Origin: Echinostoma caproni
Lineage: Eukaryota > Platyhelminthes > Trematoda > Plagiorchiida > Echinostomatidae
DNA length: 64,000 nt
Direction: 5' to 3'
Assembly: GCA_900618425.1 (NCBI GenBank)
Contig: UZAN01039837.1
Span: forward strand, 27,979-91,978
Positions 1-14,356 of this stretch are shown piece after piece. A model generated the notes under the pieces. The model was not told the DNA's origin and ran no database searches. It worked only from the letters and a program-made list of their open reading frames with translations. The translations under genes and the position numbers were made by a program. Positions within the stretch are counted from its first letter, which is position 1; each line of letters starts with the position of its first letter.

Positions 1-288
1 TTTGTCGTTTCATACGAGGGCTAAGCAAATATTTTCCGGTGTACACACTGATCGAGTACGAGAGGAAGGTGACCGGGGTAAGGAAAACGTGAACTGTAAT
101 CCATTGTGAATATTTTTCAGTTATTGCAGATCACAGAACCGGATATCAACAGTCTAGCACAGCTATCAAGTCATATGGGTCGCTATACTCGTTGGGCCGT
201 ACGGATGGATTTCAGTCAATGTTACTAAAAGACCGCTATAGATGTGGTTTAAAGCAATAGCAGCAGCAACAGTATTGATCGTTTGTGA

Positions 289-1250
289 AATGCTTTTGAC
301 TATGACACGCCTTCAAGAAGCATTGTGTTTCAGTGGTTTGTGAAATTCAAGAGCGGCAGGCGATTTCTGGATGATGTAACACGGTGTTGTCGACCGGAGG
401 AGGCAACCACTGCGCAAAATATTGGTCCCGTGCAAATGATGGTGGAGGAGGGTGCGCGAGTGACAGTGGCATATCTGGAGAAAGCCATCGGAATCAATCC
501 GCACCATCCTACATGAGGAGCTCAACATCAGAAAAGATTGCGCACCCTGGGTACCCCATCAGCTCAGTGAGGAGCAGAAAGCTGTTCCGGTAAATTGGTG
601 CCTTACCATCCTTGCCAAGTTTGATGGTGGACGTTCCAAATTAGTTAGGGAGATCACCAGTGCTGATGAGACACGGAACAATTTTGATCCAGAGACCAAG
701 AAACAATCGGCTCAGTGGACACCGGTCTGTTGGGAGCTGCCTCGGAAATTTCGACGAGATCACAGTGTGACAAAGAGGATGGTGGCTATGTTCATGACCA
801 AAAACGGTCATATGGCTATAGTACCGCCCGTAGAGCAAAGCACAGAAACAAGGGTACTGGTACGTTACTCAATGTCAGTCAAATAATGAAATTTGTTGCC
901 AGGCATCGTCGAAGGATTCAAACACTAGGGAGCTTGCTGCACTATGACAGTGCACCTGTTTACCGGTCCCAGGTTGTCGACAATCTTCTGGCTACAGAAA
1001 GCATTCAGGAGCATGGTAGACCATCCTACACTCTTGTTCTGGCTGCAAGTGACGCTTTGTGTTGCCAAATATCAAGCGCATGATGGGTGGAATCGGATAC
1101 GAATCATCAACAATCGATATATTCAGTGAACTTGTCGAAGGGTTACCAGGTTTGCTACGGTCAAGCTGTTTGACCGAATGGTTAGAGAGCATAAAACTGT
1201 GCATGCTCGTTGCGGAGAATGATCACCTCAAGAAAATGAAAAACTGACTT
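289..1250 (+). pseudogene. Decayed mariner-like transposase
   Basis: Relic of a Tc1/mariner-superfamily cut-and-paste transposase (DDD catalytic type). Conceptual pieces read in order in three frames: DNA-binding part from about 289 to 516 (VFQWFVKFKSGRR..., ending in a premature stop); 500-880 with the family linker motif WVPHQLS, then the first catalytic Asp in SADET and DPETKKQSAQW; 895-1083 with the second Asp in HYDSAPVY and a probable third Asp in AASDA; 1059-1247 with the C-terminal tail KRMMGG...ESS...LKKMKN and a stop. At least three frameshifts separate the pieces. The usual YSPDLAP motif has become YTLVLAA. The order and about 320 codons of spread match a full-length mariner transposase apart from the extreme N-terminus. 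I could not find its terminal inverted repeats. It is clearly inactive. The family assignment is firm; the subfamily is not determined. Confidence 0.9.
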
Positions 1251-2278
1251 TTGTATAACAAATATCACATTTTGTTGATCCGCAAATCTTTTTCTCAGCC
1301 CTGGTAAAATATAAATCAGTATTTTGGGATAAAATAAATTTGCAGAATTGTAAGGGGTTGATAAAACAGTAAACGGCCGATGATTATTAATCCTTTTTTA
1401 GTGAATTAGCATGAATGGAAGAATGGTACATGTTTTATATGGCGGTTGAAGAACAGGTTAATTTCTCTCATTTTTTTGCAGGATAAGTGAATAATCTCAT
1501 TTTGTTTTTCACTCTAGCTGAACTAACATCACTTGTCTAATATAGCTAATGCCAATGGGATTGACGTGCGATTAACTATGATTATTTTGACATGACAGAA
1601 ATAATCTTGTTACTGCATTGGTCCAAGGCTGACAACGTGTATACGGTGAAAATCGAAAAATCAGTGAAATGTGGCAACTCGCCCCAAAAACGGATATAGT
1701 TATCGCGTAGTGACAGCGTGAACACCAGTTAGTACTCTAAGGACTTTATGAAAGTCCCTGGATTGAGAATCGTGATTTCAAAAGCTCGTGAGTGATACTA
1801 ATTGTACTATTTCGAGGAGTACAATACCATAGACTGGCTCTTCAAGGAAACTCAATTGTCATTTCTATATGTTTATCAACTATCTTTTGTGAACAAACAA
1901 ACCGAAGTTAAACTTCATCATTATCTCATCCGTGGTTCAAACCTACTGAGAATTTCCGATTGGTATATGCTTACTAGTCCACGGATCGTCAGTGATACTC
2001 AAAACTTTCTGGATTCTGTATGACTAGGTAATCTGGCGTGGAGATCGGTAATATAATAAATAAACAGAACTGCAAGTGTACCAAGCCATATAGCTTAGCT
2101 GCTACTGTGTCTGTCATATAACAGCGTAAGCTGCGACCGTGCACAATTCTGTAATCAGTTCTCAAACTAGATCCTTTTTACAATTCGATTAAGGACCATC
2201 TTCCCCCGGTTCCCTATTGTTAAAGCAACTTAAAACGAAATCTACGGCTATGAATTGATAGCGTCCTAAAACAGAAGT
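1251..2278. other. No supportable gene
   Basis: AT-rich sequence downstream of the mariner relic. A 73-codon open frame at 1802-2023 (+) has no splice support and matches no family I know. Nothing else is annotated. Confidence 0.5.
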
Positions 2279-2551
2279 TTAAACGGACCATAGTGATTCC
2301 GTTCGGTCACAAACGATCCAATTAAGATTGACATTCTGGCCATTCTGATAAGTTAACCGGCAATCAATGATGCCGATTAGTGTTCCACATTTGAAGCTTG
2401 CAACTGTGACTGAATCATGAGTGTTTTCACACAAAGAAACACGTACATATTTTGGAATGCAGTTGTTTGCTACCCTTGATTCCGGATCTGTGTGGTCTCG
2501 GTTCAAAGTAGACCAAGTCTCCTTAAGGTAAAACGTGAGTAAACTTAGCAC
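2279..2551 (-). other. Unassigned 90-codon open frame
   Basis: Minus-strand frame with a protein-like composition, ending in a stop at 2279. Its C-terminal half (GTLIGIIDCRLTYQNG, then a hydrophobic segment and SLWSV) loosely resembles the stretch after the active site in Gypsy-type retropepsins, but no DTG/DSG triad is visible. No gag or reverse transcriptase flanks it. It may be a fragment of a decayed LTR element, a host exon (a TTTTACCTTAAG acceptor-like site lies upstream on the minus strand) or chance. Confidence 0.12.
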
Positions 2552-5500
2552 AGATTGCTAGCGAGTCAACTGTGATTTCGGGGCAGCGTAGATCGCTTCG
2601 TTGTACAAAATGAAGCAGTACAATCAATTAAAGATTAATCTATAAATAAAAAATGTTTTTGAATATCTACCGTGATTTTACTGTCTCGGATTATAATGTC
2701 AAGTTACAGTTAAAACACGGTTTTCTCCTCTCCCAAACGTTCACATCAAATGCATTAACTTTCAAGGTTACGAGCGATCATACAAATGAGGATTTTTTGA
2801 TCTCTTCGTAGACCTCCCCAAATTCGATTGAAGAGTATAGTTGCTCTTGAGAAGAGTTGCATAAACCAAAGAAACTTTCCATAATGTTTAAGTGACATCC
2901 GTTTAGTCCTGGGAAATCTTGCTGTCAGCAACCTTGTCCGTCCGTCTTTGTGTTAGAAGCCTGTTGGTACTTCTTTGCTCTGCGAACGCTGATTGAATCG
3001 TCACAATTCAAACGATTTTATGAGACTCAGTGGTCATGATATCTTCTGCAGTGAATACCCGCCAAAATTCCCCAACTAAATTGGTGGAGTAGCAACTTTT
3101 GCAAACTCTAACTGGGGTATCTATTGTATTCTTTCAATTACTTTTCACACTGTAGTACTATACTACTACTAGCTGCGTTACCAAGAGTTTCAAGCACTCT
3201 TTGATCATTGGAGTTTCTTGTATTATTTTAACATTTTAAAAATCGAAACCCTCCTTTTGAATTCCCATTGTTTCTTGATTCACTTTTTTCCTGTCTGTAC
3301 CTTTTTCAGCCTTTAAGGAAATCTAACCAATCGCATTATACTGAAAACCCCACAAAGTGATTGGTGCTTCAGTCGTCACATGTCAGTGACTAGGTCGAAT
3401 CTATCGAAACCCCTGTTCAGTCGGAACGAACTGATTTCTTCATAGACAAACAAGGTACTTTTGAGTGAGTTATCGAGGGTGGCTGAACTTTTCGGTGCGG
3501 TGAGGTTTTTTTTTTCCTCGTGCTCTATCCGGGAAAGTTATTTTCTCGACTCATTGCTCTAGGGAGATTTAGACGAGAACAAACCATTCCAGCTCTAGCT
3601 GACCGCGGTCGGTCGGGTAAAAAAGTGAATCACGCCAATATGTATCAATAAATTGGTCGCCGTGCATAGACATGAATGGTGTAGTCATCTGTCTCGAGAA
3701 TACTTTGCGCATGATTGCTGAAAATCATAACCATATCGACACATTCTTTGCAAACTTCTTGATTCTGCTAAATCTGCAATCTTCCTCACTGTACTTGATG
3801 CCGTGTCTAATTCTTTTTTTGTGAGTTGCAGCTAACTACTTAAGCAGATGCAAAAATTATTCCAAATAGGCGCCACGGAAAGTACTTGTCGTTCACCGAT
3901 GGAAGAAAACTGGGCCCCAAAATGGATTAATTTTATTTATTGTGTCTATTTTTTCTATTATCATGCTTGTCGAAAAATACGGTTTCGTCCTTAGACAAAT
4001 TCGTGGCGCACAAACAAATCACCTTCTGGATGATGAACATTTTAATCCCGAATTTGTTTTTGTTTTTTTCGAATCAAGTATGCTATCCCCTTTATCCAGC
4101 ATCTCACAACGTGTAACCTACAAACTCGAACTTTTTAATATCAATTATACTAATTTTTACTCCCTTTATATTTATAGAATAGGCAACCGTATATTCAACC
4201 TTCAAGAAAAGGGCTGGGATCACACAAGGGTTGTCTAGGAAAAAGGAATTAATGGAGAAGCTGGATGGCCGTCAAGCGGTTTGAGGTCCGGGATTCCGGA
4301 ATTCTTTTTTGGTGACTTTAATTCTTTGCTCACAACTGTACAGTTTTGAATAAAATAAAAACCAGCGAAGTCAGTGGTACCGATACAGTGTCAAGCGATC
4401 TGTTAAAACAATATAATGAGAGGCCTTATGTGCCCATTATTGCTAGTTTTAGATTATGCATGTCCACCGGGGCGGAATGCTGATGAGATTGTCTCTACTT
4501 GCATTCAAGTTTCGATTAAACGTATTTGATATCTTAGATCTGTGTGACTGAGGGGCTTTGAACTTACGGCTCAAACTAACCTTATAAATATTGGCATTTA
4601 ATAATCCTTTCCAGTTTGCTTAAAAATCATCTTCAAGACTAAACACTATGCTACCCACGTAATAACGTTTGTTTTCATATTGTGAAGTGAATATTGCTTG
4701 ATCTGATACGCGTATCAGTGTACCCAACTGTACGGTACCTATTGAGCTGTGGCGTTTAACCTTATTTTCTGAAAATTTCATGTGAATGCTTCGAAAACCG
4801 ATTACAGTTTATCTTCTATAATCCAAAACTTGCTTTCAATCTTTTAATTATTTGTGACTTTTTGTGAGGGATTCGTTGTACTCATCATGTAACCAAACTC
4901 CCTATTCTCCGTCGTGTCGTTGATTGCAAGTATGCATTGCTGGTTTTTCAAGCAACCGAGCTCATTCAATTGGTCCCTACAAACACAATTTCCCCGGTGC
5001 AGCTAAATGTTATAAAGAGTATCGGTGCTTCTGGTAACCTTAAACCCGAATCTGTTTCCCAAAGTGCTCCGTAACTCATTATTTGTGGTCAACCCATCAA
5101 TAAAGACCAATGCGAAAAATTTCGTAATCTCTCTTGGTCGGTATACATGGCAATAATCTTTAAAAGTCAGAATGTTTTTCATGCTAACATATCTAAGGAA
5201 CTTGATGTTTCTCAGTGACTGAAAACTCAATTTGTAATGGTTTGAATCTGATCAATTTGGGCATGTTGCTCTTCTACCATTTTTTTAGTCTTCAACGATA
5301 AAAGCGTTTGCTATGTTTGCTTGGTCTATTAAGTCGTTATCCACTTGCATACTTACAGCCTACCGATCTTCTGGACTCCATCGTTTGCAAATATTTTGAA
5401 TCACATGATCGGTCTACCAAAACTCAATTGTCTGATGCTAATCCCTCATCATGCTTCCAGCTCCAAATTGTTCCCTCTCCATAAAACATGCTCTTTCCCA

Positions 5501-8500
5501 CACATTTATGTATGATAAGGGCAATGTGCCCTATCGATTGCACCGGATGATTGCAAAATTATTATTGTAAATTTCTCAGTCTGCGCGTTTCGCGTAGTTT
5601 TATGTTTTTGCTTTCTCAACCTCTTAAACTATTTGCTTTCGTTCAGCCATGAGATTGGTGGATCACACTTAAATAGCCCCACCGAGGTGAATAAAGTTTT
5701 TCTCATCGTGACCCAAACAACATGGTTGAAACGTGTGAATTGAAATCATAATTTTCCGGATGCACCACCATTTCACAATACTCTTATTATTGTCATTATT
5801 TGAAGTGCAATCAGCTGAAAAAATGAGATTATTTACTGCTTTTTTAGATCTTCCAACTTTGAGAATATCAAGTGTATGACAACTTGTTTAAACTTGCGTG
5901 TTTATGGTCGAGCTGCACTCGATCATTTGTTTATATAGACTTTCGATTCTGTCGAGCACATCTAGAACACCATATATCATTTATTTGCACCCGTGGAATG
6001 AGTAAAACGGACCACGTAGAATGATCAAGGGTGACTGCGTTAAGTGATCTCAAAATCTTTTGTCATGCAATGTGATCCCGATGATCGTAAACAATGCGTT
6101 GTGTGCATTTATTATTGCACTAGTAACTTCTTCGCTGACCAGATTGAAGCAAGTTACCAAGATGAATGAGAATCTGCATCGTTCAAATGTGTTTAACTAT
6201 TTGATAAGTGAAGCATCCAACGCGACACGGGAATAAAGCAATGTTGCTCGTAATAAATTTGGCCTCTAGTGGAACTAATCACTTCTTGCCCGGCAGGATC
6301 CTGATGAGCGCGAAATTGCGAATGGCTCCATTGCCTAATGAATTGATGAATACATACATATGTCGGAGAAGACCAACGATACAACCCTGCTGCATTCATC
6401 TAGCTTTATCTGTCTCGTTAACGTTTATAATCAGTTGAAAACAACGAAACACATGCATTTAAGCCATCCATCAAGCGAGAATAAATTCAACAGAAAAGAC
6501 GGTAGGTGAAACAGATTTGACACTGCCGGATCAAAACAGCTTCCATTGTAAACTATTGTATTAAGTAGTAATAAGAGAATAAAACATATTGTTACGTAAT
6601 GTGACGTTTCTAGAAGAACCTGTGATACTTCATTAGAGTTAGTTTATTCCTGAAAACGAGGAAGACTTAACTTCACGGATTTGCACAACTATATGCCTGG
6701 TTAGGTCAAGGTTGCCCTTTAGTGCGGCTGACATGAGAAAAAGAGAGAGGATTTGATGCGAAAGATGCAAGAAGTCGTGTAGATTTTGAGTCAGCAGTCG
6801 CACGTTGCAGTGTGTTTAGTGACGACGAAGTCGACTGGCAGGTGGTCCTTTTAAAAATTAGTTATCAAAAGCTGTCGTTTGAAAACAACTTCCGAGGACT
6901 GACAGCGGAATTCATATTGCAGAACTCTTTCAGGTATCACATGTCTAAAGTTTACAATTCCATTAAACTGATTTTAACAAACACTTGTTAACTTTGCAGT
7001 TTGATTTCGGGGAATGGAACGCTTTAAATAAAAACAATGGTCGATTTATTCGCAAATAATGAACAAATCAAAGTTCTGCTATTTAAATTATGGGCGGAAT
7101 GTTCTATAATCACCAGTATTAGCCAATAAAATATAACTTGATATAACCCGAGACAAACGTGTCGTACCTGCGTTTGTTTCACTTACGAGTTAACCACCTT
7201 AATTTATTGTTTTTCAGTCGATAGACAATATGATTGACCATGTTTAGCATTACTATTACAGCAAAATACTGTACAACCCCGAATTTCAAATCCAATGAAA
7301 TAAATTGCTATGGCTAGAAATCTCTACACTTGTTTTGTACGTTCCCGAAAGTGCTCGTCTGCCACGGCCCCTGAATGCATGGTTTAGCCTGATCCAAGAT
7401 GATCTCACGCGGGCAAAATTGCAAACCGTTGAATTGGAACCGTATCTTGTAAACACGTATGACGCATCTGGATTAAGTTAATTGCTGCTCTGATTGTTAT
7501 CCGCAGAGGGACATCGAAGCGTTTTATCAACTGGAGTGAAAAATGCGGAAGATGGCAAAGTATATCACCGACAAAGCCAACCAGGAAAGGGAATATTGGG
7601 TAACCACAGCAGAACGAATAAGTAAACATGAAATGGTTTCACTTGGAAACGCTCAGCGACAGATAAACGGCATTCAATAAGTTCGACCGAAATTCTAAGT
7701 CTCCTTCAGAAAGCACCTTTGAGTGAAAGCTTTTATATCGTAGAATTCAAAGAGGGGTGGAGAATGTGCCAAGAGGTAAGTGACAAATTAATATGACGAT
7801 CAGAAAAGTCAAACATGAGCCCGTTTAATTTCGGGTAAAACTCACTTTCAATGTTTGGTCCGGTGGAAATGCGTCCACTTAATAGGTGTGAAGAAATTCA
7901 GATTAGACGAACTAAACGCGTGGGACAACAGTTGGTATGCCAAAACAAAAGAAAAACATTTATTTATAAGATGGTTGAATAAGCATTCGGAAACACAATA
8001 TTTCACGGATGATTTGGAAGCAGCCACAAACACAAGACTGGTTTTGTGTCGAGAAAATATTATTACGAGGCCACATAAAAGATGTGCAAAAATGTCTTTG
8101 GAAATTTCAAAATAGAATGACCGCTCCACGCAGTACACTTATTCCATCAAACCCCCACGAATACGTTGCACTCGGCGCTCAATATGTTATATTTCTTATG
8201 AAATTTTCTCCCTATTAAATGAAGCCTGCCTAAAATAAACTATTTATTTAGGTTTTTCACTACGCGTTGTATATGGATAAACGAAAATGGTCACTATGTT
8301 ATACTGCGAGAGAATAGGGTTTGGGAAACTTTCATTTTGGTATCCATTCGCATTTTAAAGTCTACATTCCTTCGCAAGCAGCTCTCAACATATTGAATAT
8401 CGACTATTTCTGATCCCGATCCTTGTTACTTGGTCATTCACCATGGCACCCTGATTCTTACATCGTGCTAATTCGCGGTATCACGTGGGAACTTGTTGTA

Positions 8501-10216
8501 GTTGTCCTGCTAAAAAATCAGCTTTGTGTTACCATTTCGTTAATGCATCTACTAAACATTCTGATGGAAACGCAACCATAAGAATCGTTGGGTTCGTTGA
8601 AATTACATAAGTCAAACCGAATTCACACAGTATTCTAGCCCATGATTAGCTTGAAGTAACGTCGACTACGGCCTGTCATGACGCACTTCAGAGCAGGATC
8701 CCGAGTTCATAAAACAGCTAAGTCACCGCTGGTTAAACCACAAGACTTGTGGCACGAAAACCAACTAGCGCGATAATGAGCAAAATTTATCGAAAGTAAA
8801 AAGTTAAAGTTCTCTCGCGGAAGGAATCAGTAGTTTTCGATCGTACAAAACAAACGTCGCATGGCGTTGGTACTGAAGTGCAAATATGAACATACATTTA
8901 GATTCTAGAGGAAGAATGATATCCGGCAAAAGTCTGTTATGGTCCGGTTTTCACCGTACCATCGGGCACCCTACAAGCTTTAAACCCCTGGGCTCGTACT
9001 TTTTCGAATCACTTTGTTTCATGTCTATCCCTTCGATTTCCAACATCCAATCAGCTGCCCCGGGTGGTTGCAACACATTGAGGCATGCCTCAGTTGGCTC
9101 ATCGCGGTAAATGACTAACTAGGCGCTTGGTAAACGAATATAGCATTGCAATGCATTGACGAGATCTGCTGTTCGCTACAACTATCCCAAACAGAATCTG
9201 TTTAATCTACAGGGATAATTCCCTCTTTGGACCGGATCTACTAGCAGGCGAATAGCTGATGAGCTCCTCGTTCGTCAATGACAAAAATGTTGATACACCC
9301 TAGTGCTTTTCATTCAGTCCTCACCAGATAAGTGCTAAAACCTAGGCCTCGAAAACAACTGAGTGACGCTTAGGACGTTCTTTTTAACCAATTCCCATGA
9401 CATTTTATGAAATTCATGCATCCCGATCATCCTATTGACCGAGCGAGTCAAATGAAAGTAGGTCACCCAATTGCATTATTCAATTAACGGCTCAGTAGCT
9501 TAGAATCCAGCATGCCACCGTTCCCCAATTCACGTTTAATTGTCCCGATAATAACCCTCGCTAATCCTAACAAATATCAACGAAACAGATACAATTTATT
9601 TGCACCGGCCGAATAAATATGTAGGTACAATACATGGAATCGCAGTAAATTTGATTTGTATAGGACTCGTTTACAGCGACCATTCGATCAACGGTGATAA
9701 TAGACTCCGGAGATATGCATGAGCAGATTGAAAAGGCTTGTGGCGGGGTTTACATAAAATCCCAGCCAACCGGGCGGATTACGGATATCTCCTACATTCA
9801 CTTTCTGCGAATCACGGATTGCTCCTGCCAAGCACCAACTTCCTGCGCAAGAAACGACACCGCCTTGCATGGAAGCCGCCATCCTCTTCACAGCACCTGA
9901 CCTAAATCAACAACATCACTGTCAATTACTGCTGGAGGGTGCCTAGTTCTGACTGCCGCTCTCACTGATCAACACATGTGGATATGAAACACGTTTTAGT
10001 ACGAGCCAAACTTTTGTTATGCCTGGTAAACAATTGCAATAAAACATCGGTACCGGATACTCACGATACAATGCCAATAACAAATGCGAACCGGTCTTCG
10101 CAGCGGACGTCTCTAATTGTCTATCACTTCAACCTCCAAGCGAAGCACTCAAAAAAAAATGGAAGAAAATCAAAGAAGCTATGCAAATATCAATAAAACC
10201 AACGACTGGCTCTGAC
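2552..10216. other. Long stretch without a recognisable gene
   Basis: About 7.7 kb of AT-rich intergenic or intronic sequence. Open frames at 3942-4238 (+, 98 codons) and 7855-8115 (+, 86 codons, rich in charged residues) are the most protein-like, but neither has a convincing acceptor or a family match. The stretch 9690-10200 directly before the reverse-transcriptase relic could be the lost 5' part of that element; I cannot show this. Confidence 0.5.
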
Positions 10217-11335
10217 GCAAGCTCAAAACCACAGAGGAATTAGTTTGATCAGTATTGCCTCTCAACTCACTGGAGTATACTCCGTCGATTTTCTGCCGCA
10301 AATGAAGAGTGCACGTGTAAAAATCAGCCTGAATTTGGACCTGGTCGAGGTTGTATCGACCACATCTTCACTGTTCGCCAAATTCTGGAGCACCGACAAT
10401 AGTTTCGCAGGCCCACCATCACTATCTTTCTCCGCCTGAAAGCGGTCTTTGACTCAGTCGACCGCTCTACAGCCTGGTGCTTCCCTTCCTTAAAGAGTAT
10501 ACCCGAGGAGCTTATTTCAATTTTGCTATCTCTGTATACTAATAACCGAAGCCGAGACCAATTTCACGGCCTTTTATCGCTCGAGTTCTCCACAGAAAAC
10601 GATTTTGATCCGGACTGACCTATTTGTCCGTTTCTATTTAACTTTGTTATAAATTTCATTATGAAGCATTGTTGTTCCCGAGCGAGGAAATTGGTATCGA
10701 GTTGCTTTCGGGTGTTAGCCTGGCTGATCTAGAGTATGAAGACGACATTGTGCTGCTAAGTGAAGACCCAGGTAAGTTGCATACTTTTCTGAATAGTTTG
10801 ACTGCTAGTGTGGCCATGTTCGGTATTAGTTTTGCACCCCCAAAGTGTAAAATGTTATTACAAGACTGGGTTGATGCAGCCCCCAGTCTCACTTTTACGG
10901 TTGAAGTAATAGATAAAGTGAACACGTTTTGGTAGTTGGGTAGCTATATCTCATCCGGTGTACGTATCACTGGACGAGCTATTCTGAGCTTAGTCGCAGA
11001 GTTTAAGGTAACCTTGGTCACCCACTGTAGGAAGTGGTCGACCTCTACAGATCACTTTGGTTGAAGAATGTGTTACGCATGTCATTAAATCGACTGCCAC
11101 GGCGTGCGATTTTTGTGGAGGTGGGTAGTGAGTGGAATTAAGTCAAGTTTGGTCAAGCTAAGACCGGGCGTAAGATTATGAAAACCCTAACCAGGAAACT
11201 GGGTCACATAGGTCCTGTTAGGCTCCCTGGCTGGGAACCTTGGGATGATCGTAACCAATGGGTAAAGACTGAGTGATATGGCTGAGTGCCGTTCGTGCAT
11301 CTTCTCAATTTCTTTGCAACCTTTGTCCACTGAAA
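10217..11335 (+). pseudogene. Non-LTR retrotransposon reverse transcriptase relic
   Basis: Remnant of the polymerase protein of a non-LTR (LINE) retrotransposon, which would copy its RNA at a nicked target. Read across frames, the blocks occur in family order: NHRGISLISIAS near 10220; GPGRGCIDHIFTVRQILEHR near 10335; FLRLKAVFDSVDRS near 10430; PICPFLFNFVI near 10620; ADLEYEDDIVLLSEDP at 10710-10770; FAPPKCKMLLQDW near 10840; LGSYISSG near 10935; then the C-terminal trematode-type tail ending in LPGWEPWDD and DMAECRS up to about 11335. The catalytic YADD box is YEDD, and several stops and frameshifts are present. The endonuclease half is missing or unrecognisable. The blocks resemble trematode LINEs; I have not resolved whether the clade is RTE-like or another. 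Confidence 0.9.
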
Positions 11336-11523
11336 TTCTTCATTGGCTCTTTGACTTTAATTTCATTGACCCAGTTGTTATCCGACTGCTTCATGCGAAT
11401 GAGTGGCTAAAAGATAGCAAAATGCCGGTGCATGATCGTGTATAGTTACTGGTTGTACAAACTGATTTGAAGTGAACCATTTCCACTGCGGTGGCTATGT
11501 ATAAGTACCGAGATTCATAACGG
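11336..11523. other. Sequence between LINE relic and microsatellite
   Basis: Short stretch after the last recognisable LINE codons. It may be the element's 3' untranslated region; no poly-A or repeated tail is evident. Confidence 0.3.
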
Positions 11524-11603
11524 TAATGATGATGATGATGATGATGACGATGATGATGAGCAGGAGGAGGAGAAGTATGATGATGATTATGATCATGATG
11601 ATA
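11524..11603. repeat. ATG/GAT trinucleotide microsatellite
   Basis: Imperfect (GAT)n tract interrupted by GAC and a GGAGGAGGA run. On the minus strand it produces a His-rich open frame that is a by-product of the repeat and not a gene. Confidence 0.95.
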
Positions 11604-14356
11604 GTACAATGGGTTGTGTGTCACCCGGGGGTGTCAATTGATTCGCAATCAACGAAGTAACAGGACAGAAAATCAATTAATGGGTGATCAATAATTCATC
11701 TTTGTATCGATAGGCTTTATCTAATAATTACGAGAATATTTCTGTCAATCAACACATTTCTGATTTACATTTACCATTAGAATTTACTCAATGATCGCTA
11801 GAATTTTTGCTGTCCACAATTCAATCTACCGTACAAAGATGAAACCGTACATCAATTAAACACCATGTTGCTTTCGATAATTATGCCTCATAGGCTCATT
11901 CTTGAACGGCCATTAGCATCTTCCTTGCCAGCAGTTAGGTAAGGCATGGACACAACTGACAATAGTGAAACATTAGATAACACTGACGTTCGTCGTGTGA
12001 TAATAAAATATCCGGTCGAGAGTTGTATAGACAGGATATTGACTGACAAGAAGATTCGTTTTGCATCGCACATCACCTCCTCCTGATCTGCTGCATAGTT
12101 GATTACGTTCACCTTTGCCGGACAACTTCCAATCGCTCCTAACTCAGCCAATGACTGAGAACGCCAATATTTAACACACTGGTGAGATTTTGTGCATGCC
12201 ATGTACTGTCCCATATCATGTTAAAAAGTCAGTTTGTATTTTGGGTCGCATGACAAAACAAACATAGCTCGGGGAAAAAGAGGGAAATGCGAAAATCTTC
12301 ATTTGATCTCAAATAAACAACGATCCCCTATTACAAAAGCCTACATTTCTAGTCTTGTGACGTGATATGGCTGGTCATGAGGAATAGCAAAGATTTCATG
12401 GCTTAGCATCGATCATTCAGACAGAGAAATTGGTGGAATGGCCAAAACCCGGGGACGTGCTGCATGCCTGACGACAGTATAGCCAAATAAATGCAGTCTG
12501 TTCAGTAAGAATGTCTCAGCTAGTGCAGAAATCATATGTCACGGAATTGATGTGCAAAAGGTTAAATAATGTTTACGGATGCTTTTTATAGCTATAACTA
12601 CATATGTGCTGACTCGTGTTTGTTTCTGTTAACAGAAGTTGATTTGCATGGGACAAAAAATGAGCATCATAGTTTTGAACGATTAGTCAACTATTTAGCT
12701 GAACCCCCTTCCGCTTCTCGCCTATGAAGATACAGGTTCGGTTCAACATTCTTTGTTACCGCTCAAAACGGACAAAAAAAAGCTGATCGCAGTTCGGAGG
12801 TATCAGAGGTATCGAAGTCACAAAATTCCACATTTGAGATTTCCTTTCAAGTTCACATGAGCAAATGTTCTTCGCACCGCCTTGCTCATTTAGCTTATCA
12901 GCGGTTATCGCAACCTTTCCGGGTTGATTAAGATTTTTTTCCATGGTAAGTCAGACTAACAAACATTCCTTATTCAGATTGGATGTGAACGTGACATCTT
13001 CTCGTTCGAGCACGTTAAATAGATGATCAATCAATGGAATATTAACAGTGTGAGGAGGTAATCGGATTCCAGTGATCATGAAATTATTCATTATGTCGGA
13101 GGTTTTACATTAAATAAACATTAGGAATTGCCTTTCGACTAACGTCCGATAGTTCCTGCATAACTCATGAAATAACGCATTACCTTAAAACACAATACAA
13201 TATACAGCAGAAGGGCTACTGAATCAGTTTTTCCTTGTTCCTTTTTTCATAATAAGCTCAGGTTAAGCGCCCATCGACAAGTCTTCAGTGAGATATTTTT
13301 AAAAGTGTTCATTTCATCTGGAACGAATTTAAAGTGTCTGATTCCGTCCTTCACCTGGGCTGCAATCAATCTAACAAAGAGACACTTTTTGTCGTCAAAT
13401 TGACAAATATTTATGAGAGATTGGACAATCGTATTTGTAAAACTCGATCCGAAAAGTCAAGACTAATGAAGCACAAGGTAGTGTGTAATGCATCAGGAGA
13501 GGTTATTCGTGTTTGATTCAAATTCGTGTTTGTACTATCTATGAGCTGTAATTTTCCTGAGACCATGGAGAACTTCAAGGTTATTTTTATCTGGCTATTG
13601 CCTCTTAGTTCCAGTTTCAACGTGACTAAGAATCTGTTTATCAGGCTCAATAGTGAACAAGTGAAATTTCCATATCCAGTCTCATTTTGACTGCCACAAT
13701 CGGAATCACTAGCAGAAAAACGTTTATATTTCCGACTTGATGACCTTGATGCCAAAGAGCCTGATGACGTAAAAGAAGGGGTGGGGGGGGCAAACCGATG
13801 ATTGATTTATACGTTTTACATTCTTTTCTTGACACAACACTGTTGTAACACGGCTGACCTTTAAATAATTCAATAGTCTTAAACTACGTGACTCCTTAAA
13901 AGAATACCACAATAACCCATAAATGTGTAGCCGAAAATGACATAATCATCACAGGCAACATTTTGTTCCCTCCGAGGTGCATGTTTACCAGATGGACTAA
14001 ATGGTCGATAGAATATTATCTAACAATTCCCGAGTGGAGTTGCCCAAAGTCTAACTGAGCTAAGTCCCAGGAAATATGCTGTTCCTAAAATATATTGAAG
14101 ACACCGATCATAGTAGGCAATGTGCACAGTAACCACGCCACAAAATCTGAATATATTACGGACAGACCTCAGCTTGCAACTTCCGTATCGTGTGTCTAAC
14201 AAAAGACGAGTTCCTGCTTCGCTAAAAGCTTGTTCACCTCGGCTTGTATTTGGAATAAGGCTGTTCACTGGGGTCTGTCTACGGTACATTCAATGATTCG
14301 CGGTCGACATTAAAGCATGCGAAGTACACTCAAATGCAATATAGATTATTCTTGAG

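Noticed and set aside
4484..4520. CTGATGAGA motif
   Set aside because: No GAAA block or stem II partner follows; chance match.
6302..6320. CTGATGA followed by GCGC and GAAA, hammerhead-like order
   Set aside because: Only four bases separate the two core blocks, so no stem II can form, and no stem I partner is nearby.
11391..11624. His-rich 77-codon minus-strand frame
   Set aside because: Produced by the ATG/GAT microsatellite.
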